The notes below the pieces were generated by a model. The model did no database searches, was not told the DNA's origin, and was given only the letters and a program-made list of their open reading frames with translations. Shown here piece by piece: positions 14,484-21,240 of a stretch of DNA of 21,302 bases. The stretch is from an uncultured Eggerthella sp. (GTDB taxonomy: Bacteria; Actinomycetota; Coriobacteriia; Coriobacteriales; Eggerthellaceae). Position 1 is the first letter of the stretch, and each line of letters starts with the position of its first letter. Position numbers and translations under genes: made by a program. The DNA lies in assembly GCA_900546175.1 (NCBI GenBank), contig URBX01000011.1:1-21302 (forward strand). Direction: 5' to 3'.

Positions 14484-15482
14484 ATGGAGCAGGTTTTATC
14501 TGAGATACTCTCTCTCATTTTGGTTAAGAGAGCTGGAATTGAACTGGTGTTATCGGGAGCAATTGCTCTTTTTGCAGGAGCGTTTGGGTTTATTGCAATG
14601 GTAGTCTTCTTTGAGCAGAAGGAGCGAAGAAATACGCGTGATCGCTTTAGAACAATGGCTGGATCTCTTTCTCAGCAGGAAGTGTCTAATGTGATGTTGG
14701 AATGTAAGGGGTTCGAAGCAAGTGTTATTCTCTTTGTTTTGGATTGCTCGGTGTCTCAAAGTCAGAAGACACTCTCTTCTTTTGTTCGCTTGCTGTGGGG
14801 CATTGGGCTTCAAAACAGTGAAGCTTTAATCGAAAAAGCAGGTTTAGCTGAAGTAATCACCAAAGAAGGAATAATTCGTGCCCGCTTTAAGATTTCTCTG
14901 TTTGGCATGATTGTAGGTTTTTTGGTTGGCCTTTGCGTTTCGGAATTAATGGCACTTTTCCTTATGGTTGTCTTGTTTGGGATGGGTTACGGGATAGTGG
15001 TGAAATCCCTCAAAGAAGAAATGAAAGAGCGTGTTTTTTGCGCTGAAAAGCAACTTTCCGAGATGGTAGAAATAATCATTTTAGGTTTGCGAAGTGGCTT
15101 ATCTTTTGATCGTGCTCTCTTGTTTTATTGCGAAAGATTTGAAGGAAGTTTAAGCAGGGCTATGAGTTTAGCTCTACACCAGTGGACTTATGGACTTATT
15201 ACCAGAACACAAGGACTAAAGCAGGTAGCAAAATCTTTTGACTCTTCTCTATTTCAGCGAACGTTTGAAAGCGTTAATAGGTCTCTTCAGTTTGGCACTT
15301 CTCTTACCGAAAGCCTTCATTTGAGCGCAGCAGAAGCGCGTTCAGTAAGGAAAACGAAACTTGAACAACGAGTGGCAAAAGCTCCCGTAAAGATGCTCAT
15401 TCCAGTAGGTGCACTTATTCTTCCGGCAATGTTGATATTGATTGTTGGTCCCATTCTTTTGGATTTGATGGATGGTTTTTGA
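14484..15482 (+). CDS. tadC: TadC pilus platform protein (T2SSF domain)
   Basis: The 332-residue membrane protein has a helix at about 18-42, a helix pair at about 137-175, the F domain (about 190-310, with LSEMVEIIILGLRSGLSF) and a last hydrophobic segment (about 304-327) containing PVKMLIPVGALILPAMLIL, typical of TadC C-termini. It partners TadB. The ATG lies 2 bases after the tadB stop, with GAAGG about 7 bases before it. The region between the first helix and the F domain (about 45-130) is longer and more polar than in TadB and is probably cytoplasmic. Confidence 0.9.
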   Translation: MEQVLSEILSLILVKRAGIELVLSGAIALFAGAFGFIAMVVFFEQKERRNTRDRFRTMAGSLSQQEVSNVMLECKGFEASVILFVLDCSVSQSQKTLSSFVRLLWGIGLQNSEALIEKAGLAEVITKEGIIRARFKISLFGMIVGFLVGLCVSELMALFLMVVLFGMGYGIVVKSLKEEMKERVFCAEKQLSEMVEIIILGLRSGLSFDRALLFYCERFEGSLSRAMSLALHQWTYGLITRTQGLKQVAKSFDSSLFQRTFESVNRSLQFGTSLTESLHLSAAEARSVRKTKLEQRVAKAPVKMLIPVGALILPAMLILIVGPILLDLMDGF

Positions 15483-15493
15483 GAGGAGTGTAT

Positions 15494-15718
15494 ATGAACA
15501 AACTAATGATTTATGCGGATATATACGCACGACGCTTTATAGGAAAAGCCTTAAACCAGGCAAAGTTGCTAGCAAGGAAAGAGGAAGGTCAAGGAACAAC
15601 GGAGTATGCAATTCTGGTTGGAGTACTGGTGGTCATTGCCATTATTGCAATAACGCTCTTTCGTCCAAAGATTCAGGAACTTTGGGATGCAATTGCTTCG
15701 GGGATTAATGGACTGTAA
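15494..15718 (+). CDS. flp: Flp-type pilin (major pilus subunit)
   Basis: The 74-residue prepilin has a basic leader of about 32 residues, then the Flp processing motif: KEEG, cut, QGTTEYAILVG, with Glu at +5 and Tyr at +6 of the mature form as in other Flp pilins. A hydrophobic helix follows, giving a mature pilin of about 42 residues. It would be cut by a TadV-type peptidase, which is not in this window, and polymerised into the pilus. GAGAGGAG lies 5-6 bases before the ATG at 15494. A longer form from TTG at 15479 has no ribosome binding site and I rejected it. It directly follows tadC (11 bp). Confidence 0.93.
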   Translation: MNKLMIYADIYARRFIGKALNQAKLLARKEEGQGTTEYAILVGVLVVIAIIAITLFRPKIQELWDAIASGINGL

Positions 15719-16010
15719 GTTGTATTCCATTTTGAGAGAAGTTGCTACTTTGTTTTCTGCTAAGCGTCTGAAGAAAACCAGTGGTTCGTTTGTGGGTTTC
15801 ATAAAGCGAGAGATTCTTAGTAGTCAAGCAGGTCAGGGAACAGTTGAGTATGCAATCATACTTGCGGGTTTTCTTAGCATGATTATCGCATTAGGTTTAT
15901 TGAGCGATTTTTTATCGGGAGGTACGGTGGTTCAACACGCACTTCAATCTGTTTCTCATGGAATAACTAATGTTGATGCTCAGGTGGCGTGCGATGTGTT
16001 TCTTTACTAG
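15708..16010 (+). CDS. Second Flp-like prepilin with extended C-terminus
   Basis: The 100-residue protein has a long basic leader (about 42 residues), then the motif QAG, cut, QGTVEYAIILAG with Glu +5 and Tyr +6, nearly the same as in the Flp pilin. After the hydrophobic helix comes a polar tail of about 30 residues (through DAQVACDVFLY), which the main Flp lacks. It may be a minor or capping pilin. The start is uncertain: ATG 15708 overlaps flp by 11 bp, while ATG 15687 would add seven residues; neither has a strong ribosome binding site, so coupling to flp is likely. It overlaps the next gene by 17 bp. Confidence 0.82.
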   Translation: MDCKLYSILREVATLFSAKRLKKTSGSFVGFIKREILSSQAGQGTVEYAIILAGFLSMIIALGLLSDFLSGGTVVQHALQSVSHGITNVDAQVACDVFLY

Positions 16011-16593
16011 CTTTCAAAAATGCTCGTTTAGTGAATCGAATTTGAAGTTGGGTAAATCAATCGTTTCTAAAAGGTCCTTACTTTCTTTTTGGAATGAGGG
16101 GAATTGTGGTCAAGCAACGGTTGAGGGTGCTTTACTTATTCCCGTCTTTCTTATGGTTATCTTGCTACTCATTCAGCCTTCAATTCTCCTTTACGATCGA
16201 ATGATTATGCAGGGAGCTGCGGCAGAAGGGTGCCGATTATTAGTTACAGGAGATTTTGCTCAGACAAGTGAAGAGTCTATAAAGAGCGCTGTTCATCACA
16301 AACTTGCCGCTATTCCCCAACAGGATCATTTTCATGTGCACGAAGGGCAGTGTTCATATCAAATTACTCTTCATGGAAGTGAATCAACAGACGTGGTGTC
16401 GGTGTCAATTACGCAGGAAGTGAAGCTTCTTCCAATTTTTGACGTAGGGGCAAAAGCATTAGGGATTGTCAATGATAGGGGCAATTTTGTAATTGAGGCT
16501 GAAGTCTCCTATTCGGCAAAAAATAGTTGGGTTCTTAGCAATGAGTTGGGTTTGAATCCTGATTCTTGGGTTCATGCAAGAGATGGAACTTAG
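15994..16593 (+). CDS. tadE: TadE-like minor pilin
   Basis: The 199-residue protein has a basic N-terminal leader, a prepilin-like site (NCG, cut, QATVEGALLIPVF, Glu at +5), a hydrophobic helix (about 45-66) and an extracellular domain with several cysteines and beta-rich segments. This is the TadE family pattern: pseudopilins cut by the same peptidase as Flp and needed for pilus assembly. I chose ATG 15994 because AGGTGG lies 6 bases before it; starts at 15970 and 15976 lack one. It overlaps the previous gene by 17 bp. The name follows the family. Confidence 0.85.
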   Translation: MCFFTSFQKCSFSESNLKLGKSIVSKRSLLSFWNEGNCGQATVEGALLIPVFLMVILLLIQPSILLYDRMIMQGAAAEGCRLLVTGDFAQTSEESIKSAVHHKLAAIPQQDHFHVHEGQCSYQITLHGSESTDVVSVSITQEVKLLPIFDVGAKALGIVNDRGNFVIEAEVSYSAKNSWVLSNELGLNPDSWVHARDGT

Positions 16594-16648
16594 GAATAAC
16601 TAGTAAAGCAACGTAATTTCGGCGTGGAATGAAGGGAGGGTATCGGAA

Positions 16649-18880
16649 ATGAAAAGCCCATGGAAGAGTAGCCATAATCAAAAAGAAATAGAAAACCATT
16701 TTGATAAAAGAAGCACAAGGAAAAACAACACGAGAAAAAGCAAAACAGGGCGTTCTCTCTTTTGGAATGAGGAAGGTTTTTCAACGGTTGGATCAGCGGT
16801 TGCTCTTCTTATTACCCTCTCTTTGCTCTTTACCGCAGCACGTGTGTATGAGATTAATTCCTATTCTGCAGACATTCAAGAGGTCGCTGATGCTTCGGCA
16901 CTTGCGGCGGAAAATGTTGTGGGAGAGTTTTATATACTGGCTCGCGTTTGTGATGCGATGGTGTTCACTTTATCTCTTTCGTCTCTTACAGCTTTTGGAA
17001 TTGGTGTTATTACCGCCTGCATTCCAATAACAGCAGAGTTTTCAAGTGTGTTTTTAGAGGCATCAAATGAGCTTCGACAAGCGCGAAATACCTTTTCGCA
17101 AAAGTCGATAAAAGTTCTCAATGCTGCTCAAAAGGCTCTTCCTTTCTACGCGGCAGCAAAGGCCCAATTTGTATTTGCTGCAAACTCTCAAGGAAGCTCG
17201 TCGCATTCATATAAGGGAATTGCTTTATTAGCACCTCTCACCTCGAAAGATCTTGAAGAACCTTCTTTTGAGGTTTCGGATGATTTGATTACTTCATCTG
17301 ATGAAGAAATTGAATCAATCGCGGAGAAAGGGGAGAGCGCGGAAGAAAATGCGAAAAAGGCTAACGAGCTAAAGAGAAAAGCATACGAACACGACTGCGG
17401 AAATAAGCCAAATTATTGCATGTATGAGAGGGCGGAATCTTTAGCAGGAATGGAGGGAGCGGATAATCCCTTTTTTAGCTCCAGTGAGACTTGGGATTTT
17501 TCTATCCCGCTAGAGCGTACAAAAAAGTATTACCAAAAGAGATACGAAAATGAGGCTCCTTTAGGATCAAGCGTTGCTGAGAAATCTAATTCTGCATTGC
17601 GCAAACGATTTTACGCCTACGCACTTGAAGAAATTAATAAGGGATATGTTTACGAAACAGAAGATTCTTTCCAGGCTTATTTTCCTCTTTTACCCAAAAA
17701 TACCGAAGAAATGCGCGGAACTCCTCTTTATTATTCCTCTGATTATCCCATAACAAAAACTTCAGAAGGAACCCTTCGCATGCATGCGTGGGATGGATGT
17801 CCTCAGAAAACAAAAGAGGCTTCGGTAGGTTATGGATCCCTTCAACAGCTAGGGTCTGGTGGGTTTGTGAAATGTTCCGTATGCGACTTTTCGGCAAGCA
17901 GTGTAGGAAAAATTGCTGCCGCCTCTTCTTCTGTTGAAAACGGGTTTGAATATCATTATCGAATTGTTGCTGAATGTGCTCAGGAGTATCAGCTTATTAG
18001 AAATGATTTGGATAAGGAATCAAAAGAAATTAAAGATGGTGTATCTGAACTTTTTGAAGGATTAAAGAAAGCCTTAGAAGAAGCTTTTGCTTACAGAATT
18101 GAAGTGGATCCACCAGGAAAATATGGAGTGGTCGTACTGGCCGTGGATACTGCTTCTCCATCTTCGTTAGGTCATTTTCCTTCTTCGTTTGTTGAAGATG
18201 CGGGCTCTATAGGTATACGTGCGGCACTTTCTTCAGCAACACTGGTTGAGGAGTCTTCTGACGAGGGCAAAACAATCATTAACTCATTTTTTGATGGCAT
18301 TGAAGATTCAAGTACTAGTATGGCATTGGGGCCAGCTCAAACCGTAGCTTCGCTCTGGTCGTCTTTACTGACGGCATATACCGAAGGCAATGAGTCTATA
18401 GAAAAAGGGATAGAAGATACTCTTTCTCAGATTCCGTTGACAAGCGAAAGTGGTCTTGCTCTTTGGGCTTCTAAATCGTTTAAGTCCCTTATTAAATCAA
18501 TTGGTTTTGAGCCTCCTGAATTGCGTGCATCAAAAGCAGTGCTTGTTAATTCAAGTCATGTGTTACAAGCGGATAATTCTCGCTTTTCAGCAACACTCCT
18601 TTCAGTAAAGAGGGCTTCGTCTGAGCTAAACAGCGGTTCATCGCTTTTCGATTCAGCTCTATCGTCTATTGAGAGAAATGCTTTGAAAAAGATTGAAGGC
18701 TTGGGAAGCGAGTTTGAAATAGCAACTATTTCTTTGCTAAGAGGAGCTGTTGAAATTCCTATAACGATAGCTTTACCAAATTATGTAATTGCTGCATCAC
18801 AGGATGCTCTATCGGAGCTATTTAGCTCCATAAGAAGACTCACTTTTAGCGTAATTGAGGGAAACAGAAGATGGGAATAG
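16649..18880 (+). CDS. Very large TadG-like pseudopilin with cysteine-rich extracellular region
   Basis: The 743-residue protein opens with a basic leader (1-38) and a prepilin-like junction NEEG, cut, FSTVGSAVALLITLSLL; the usual Glu at +5 is a Gly (residue 48). After the helix comes ADIQEVADASALAAEN, which resembles TadG/TadE-family proteins. Later parts include a helical region (130-175), a charged stretch (200-245), a region with cysteines 250, 257, 384, 409, 412 and 443 (around HDCG, GCP and KCSVCDF), and a long C-terminal helical region. A second hydrophobic block lies at about 95-125. TadG-like proteins are thought to anchor or terminate the pilus at the wall. AGGGAGGG lies 8 bases before the ATG. 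Function by context only; I do not recognise the cysteine-containing domain. Confidence 0.78.
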   Translation: MKSPWKSSHNQKEIENHFDKRSTRKNNTRKSKTGRSLFWNEEGFSTVGSAVALLITLSLLFTAARVYEINSYSADIQEVADASALAAENVVGEFYILARVCDAMVFTLSLSSLTAFGIGVITACIPITAEFSSVFLEASNELRQARNTFSQKSIKVLNAAQKALPFYAAAKAQFVFAANSQGSSSHSYKGIALLAPLTSKDLEEPSFEVSDDLITSSDEEIESIAEKGESAEENAKKANELKRKAYEHDCGNKPNYCMYERAESLAGMEGADNPFFSSSETWDFSIPLERTKKYYQKRYENEAPLGSSVAEKSNSALRKRFYAYALEEINKGYVYETEDSFQAYFPLLPKNTEEMRGTPLYYSSDYPITKTSEGTLRMHAWDGCPQKTKEASVGYGSLQQLGSGGFVKCSVCDFSASSVGKIAAASSSVENGFEYHYRIVAECAQEYQLIRNDLDKESKEIKDGVSELFEGLKKALEEAFAYRIEVDPPGKYGVVVLAVDTASPSSLGHFPSSFVEDAGSIGIRAALSSATLVEESSDEGKTIINSFFDGIEDSSTSMALGPAQTVASLWSSLLTAYTEGNESIEKGIEDTLSQIPLTSESGLALWASKSFKSLIKSIGFEPPELRASKAVLVNSSHVLQADNSRFSATLLSVKRASSELNSGSSLFDSALSSIERNALKKIEGLGSEFEIATISLLRGAVEIPITIALPNYVIAASQDALSELFSSIRRLTFSVIEGNRRWE

Positions 18881-18900
18881 GCTCGTTCGGGAGGTAAAAC

Positions 18901-19404
18901 ATGATTCAGAAAAGGCAGAGATATGGCCTGAGGCATGTAATTAATGATAAGCATATGAATACTGATATTGGCTTGAGCTCAAAGATTTGGTGTTCAGGGC
19001 AAATGACTATCGAATTCGTTGTGGTATTTCCAGTTCTCATTGTGGTTGCTCTTATTGGTGTCAACGCTTTGTTGTTTCTTAGCGAGTGTGCCTCTTTTGA
19101 TCGAGTGTTTCGCCAAACTGTTTGCCTGTATGGATCCTCGCCTGGATATGGGGAAGATTCTTCCCAGATTCTTGCAAAAATTAATGGCGAACTTCAAAAG
19201 AATTTCTCCCATGATTTTGAAACCGTATCAGTTTCTTCTGCGGTAACAAGTGGAGGGCTTACAACCTATGAAGGGCAAATAGAATTCTCTCCAACTCTTT
19301 TTGGGTCGGGTTCAATTAATTCAGTTTTCGGGGTTAATCTTCCAAAAATAAAACATGAAGAGCAAATCATTATTGACGTATATAAGCCCGGAATTCTGTT
19401 TTAG
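18901..19404 (+). CDS. Second TadE-like minor pilin
   Basis: The 167-residue protein has a leader of about 33 residues, the junction CSG, cut, QMTIEFVVVFPVLIV with Glu +5, a hydrophobic helix (about 38-60) and a small extracellular domain with cysteines at 63 and 75. It fits the TadE/TadF class of pseudopilins. GGGAGG (18889-18894) precedes the ATG, and the gap to the TadG-like gene is 20 bp. TadE and TadF cannot be told apart by sequence here. Confidence 0.82.
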   Translation: MIQKRQRYGLRHVINDKHMNTDIGLSSKIWCSGQMTIEFVVVFPVLIVVALIGVNALLFLSECASFDRVFRQTVCLYGSSPGYGEDSSQILAKINGELQKNFSHDFETVSVSSAVTSGGLTTYEGQIEFSPTLFGSGSINSVFGVNLPKIKHEEQIIIDVYKPGILF

Positions 19405-19417
19405 AAAGGGGGCGGGT

Positions 19418-19921
19418 ATGTTCCCATCGGCTCGAAACGCACTCCTTATTTTTCTGGGAATATTTCTCATCTTGGCAGGAATTAGTATCCACTCAAGTTT
19501 TCAAACGAGCTTTTTTAAAGATACGGGAGAAGCGCTTTTCTTCGAGCAGGAAGAAGAGCTATCACTGAAAAAAACGGTAATTCATGGTCTTATGACGGGC
19601 GAGGAAGTTTCTTTGTTAAACGAAGAAGCCTTCGTGTCAAAAGATTATCCCGATTTTTTCCAGGAGGAAATAGGGTTTATCTCTTCAGTGGAAGAGATAT
19701 ATCAATCTAAGGAAGGAAATCTAATCGGAGTCATTTCTTCGGAAAATGCTTCTCAAGCGTTTGTTTCTTATGCAAATCATCTCCAGGAAAAAGGATGGAT
19801 TCAAATTGAGAGCGGAGTAGATAATTTGGCATCTTTTGTAAAAGAGGAAGGCGTGTTTCGCTGGATGGTACTCCAATCACAAGATTATCAATCAGGAAGC
19901 TTGCTAATGCTTACCTTTTAG
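19418..19921 (+). CDS. Membrane-anchored protein of unknown function in the Tad operon
   Basis: The 167-residue protein has one N-terminal hydrophobic segment (about 8-28) that could be a signal anchor, then a soluble, acidic domain. Its second half (ASQAFVSYANHLQEKGW, VKEEGVFRWM, LLMLTF) looks like a small alpha/beta fold. I do not recognise the family. It has no prepilin motif. ATG 19418 follows AAAGGGGGCGGGT; a longer frame from 19355 lies within the upstream gene and has no ribosome binding site. Its place between pilin and DUF192 genes suggests an envelope accessory role in pilus assembly, by context only. Confidence 0.75.
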   Translation: MFPSARNALLIFLGIFLILAGISIHSSFQTSFFKDTGEALFFEQEEELSLKKTVIHGLMTGEEVSLLNEEAFVSKDYPDFFQEEIGFISSVEEIYQSKEGNLIGVISSENASQAFVSYANHLQEKGWIQIESGVDNLASFVKEEGVFRWMVLQSQDYQSGSLLMLTF

Positions 19922-19952
19922 GTGGATTGGACACGCCTTGAGGAGGTTATTT

Positions 19953-20255
19953 ATGTTTAACCAGATTCATGTTGCAAGTGGGTTATTCGATAAAGCTCTT
20001 GGAATGCTAGTTCCTCGTAATCAGCAGACCCTTCTTGTTTTGATTCCGTGCAGGAGTATTCACACTTTTTGCATGAAAAGCAATCTCGATGTTGCCTTTA
20101 TTTCAAAAGAAGGATCAGTGCTTTTTTCGGAAAGGAATGTGAAAGCAGGAAGAGTTATTAAGCAAAAGAAAGCGGTGTGTGTTCTGGAGAGATATTCGGA
20201 CGTGAATACGTATTGGTTTGAAGAAGGACAACAAATAAGATTGTCTGTCGAATGA
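19953..20255 (+). CDS. DUF192 family protein
   Basis: The 100-residue protein matches the DUF192 pattern: GLFDKALGML near the start, IPCRSIHTFCMKSNLDVAFI (31-50), which is the core family motif, then SKEGSVLF and a C-terminal AVCVLE...FEEGQQIRL region. Many DUF192 proteins carry a signal peptide; this one does not and should be cytoplasmic. The family has no settled function. AGGAGG lies 6 bases before the ATG at 19953. A TTG at 19938 is in frame but overlaps that site and is rejected. The stop overlaps a possible ATG at 20252. Confidence 0.82.
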   Translation: MFNQIHVASGLFDKALGMLVPRNQQTLLVLIPCRSIHTFCMKSNLDVAFISKEGSVLFSERNVKAGRVIKQKKAVCVLERYSDVNTYWFEEGQQIRLSVE

Positions 20256-20266
20256 GGGAGTTAGGT

Positions 20267-20653
20267 ATGAATAGGAAAAGCTTTGGTGTTGGAAAAAGGG
20301 AAATCGGACAAGATATGGTAATGAAGGAGTGTCCAATCTGTCATGAATTTTGTTTTGAGGATATGGAGATATGCTTTGGGTGCTTGCATAGGTTTAGTGA
20401 AGATGAAGAGGTTGTGAGGTATAGAGAAGGTCAAGAAGTTGCGACAAGAACCGGATCAGCGAAACTTTCCTCAAAGGAACCTCTTCTTGAGATAGGTCTT
20501 AGTGAGAAGGATCATAGAGATGGAGTTCAAGATGTAATAGAGGATCCAGTAAGCTCAGACGATGGCTGCGTGATGAGCAAAAGAATAGTAAAGCAGACAA
20601 ACTCGTTTTGTTGCAATGGCTTTGAAATTTGTATGCAGATAAAGCCACTGTAA
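20267..20653 (+). CDS. Zinc-ribbon protein at the end of the Tad operon
   Basis: The 128-residue protein has CPIC (22-25) and CFGC (36-39), a CxxC-x10-CxxC zinc ribbon, followed by an acidic, low-complexity middle and a cysteine-containing end (FCCNGFEICMQIKPL). I cannot assign a family; the ribbon could bind nucleic acid or protein. Three start choices exist: ATG 20252 (ATGA overlap with the DUF192 stop but no ribosome binding site), ATG 20267 (GAGGGAG upstream) and ATG 20321 just before the ribbon. I chose 20267. It is the last gene of the run. Confidence 0.68.
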   Translation: MNRKSFGVGKREIGQDMVMKECPICHEFCFEDMEICFGCLHRFSEDEEVVRYREGQEVATRTGSAKLSSKEPLLEIGLSEKDHRDGVQDVIEDPVSSDDGCVMSKRIVKQTNSFCCNGFEICMQIKPL

Positions 20654-20741
20654 TGATCTTTGTAAAGAACTACTGTTGCTCTTCTACTCCTGTTTATGAT
20701 GCGTATCTTTATTTGAACCGCCGTAACACTTTGCTAAGCAG

Positions 20742-20778
20742 GTGTCTGTGGTGACTTTTGAATAGAGTGTCTGTAGTG
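20742..20778 (+). repeat. Imperfect direct repeat GTGTCTGTRGTG
   Basis: GTGTCTGTGGTG (20742-20753) and GTGTCTGTAGTG (20767-20778) differ at one base, 25 bp apart, downstream of the last Tad-operon gene. No role is clear. Confidence 0.4.
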
Positions 20779-20803
20779 TTTCTCTAACAAAACTGCCTGT
20801 GCG

Positions 20804-20839
20804 CTTCTTTAAGTAACTTGTCAGCGATTCTTAAAGAAG
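20804..20839. repeat. Perfect 10-bp inverted repeat downstream of the Tad operon
   Basis: CTTCTTTAAG (20804-20813) and CTTAAAGAAG (20830-20839) are exact reverse complements around a 16-base loop. No T run follows on either strand, so it is not a classical terminator. It may be a weak or Rho-linked end signal for the Tad operon, an mRNA-stabilising hairpin or an operator. Confidence 0.45.
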
Positions 20840-20910
20840 ATAAAACCTGAGGAAGTATAGGTTACTTAGAATTGGATTTTGAGGCTTCGCTAGTGAGTTA
20901 GAATAGGGAT

Positions 20911-20936
20911 AAAAAAAAGAGACCCGAAGGTCTCTT
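20911..20936 (-). terminator. Rho-independent terminator of tRNA-Asn
   Basis: On the minus strand AAGAGACC and GGTCTCTT form a perfect 8-bp stem with a TTCG tetraloop, followed by a run of T (the A run at 20911-20917 on the plus strand). It starts 9 bases after the tRNA 3' end. Confidence 0.93.
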
Positions 20937-20945
20937 GAAAGTTCA

Positions 20946-21020
20946 TGGCTCCCCGGGTAGGACTCGAACCTACAACCCTCCGGTTAACAGCCGGATGCTC
21001 TGCCATTGAGCTACCGAGGA
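20946..21020 (-). tRNA. tRNA-Asn (anticodon GTT)
   Basis: Read on the minus strand the gene gives TCCTCGG for the 5' acceptor side, D arm with AGCTCAATGGCAGAGC, anticodon loop CTGTTAA with GTT, T arm GTAGG-TTCGAGT-CCTAC, acceptor 3' side CCGGGGA, discriminator G and encoded CCA (20946-20948). One G-T pair occurs in the acceptor stem. Confidence 0.96.
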
Positions 21021-21048
21021 ATCTCAGTGTCGTTCGACGCAAGTAGAT

Positions 21049-21076
21049 ATTATACGCACCTAAAAATCATTTGCAA
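21049..21076 (-). promoter_or_regulatory. tRNA-Asn promoter
   Basis: On the minus strand TTGCAA (21071-21076) is the -35 box and TATAAT (21049-21054) a perfect -10 box, 16 bp apart. The predicted transcript start is about 20 bases before the tRNA. Confidence 0.88.
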
Positions 21077-21220
21077 GAGGTTTTTATATATTTTTTCCTC
21101 AATTGCTTTAAAGAAGCGAAACCACCTAAACCCACTGATGAAAAGTATCTATTGAAAGGATGGTTTTTTCAATCAAATGTTTGAATAAGGTCTGGAAAGG
21201 TTTTCTTGAATAAATGAATT

Positions 21221-21229
21221 TGCTACAAT
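21221..21229 (+). promoter_or_regulatory. Extended -10 promoter of the CAT-anticodon tRNA
   Basis: TGCTACAAT is TG-N-TACAAT, an extended -10 element ending 11 bases before the tRNA 5' end. No good -35 box is at the usual distance. Confidence 0.6.
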
Positions 21230-21240
21230 AAATACCCGCT

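Noticed and set aside
15479..15493. Longer Flp pilin from TTG 15479
   Set aside because: It overlaps the ribosome binding site of ATG 15494 and has none of its own.
9698..18880. Possible frameshifts or broken genes in the Tad operon because of frequent overlaps
   Set aside because: Every frame carries complete domain motifs to its end, and overlaps are short and have ribosome binding sites, so they are normal coupling.
20742..20778. Direct repeats as a start of a CRISPR array
   Set aside because: Only two imperfect 12-base copies 25 bp apart; no further units.
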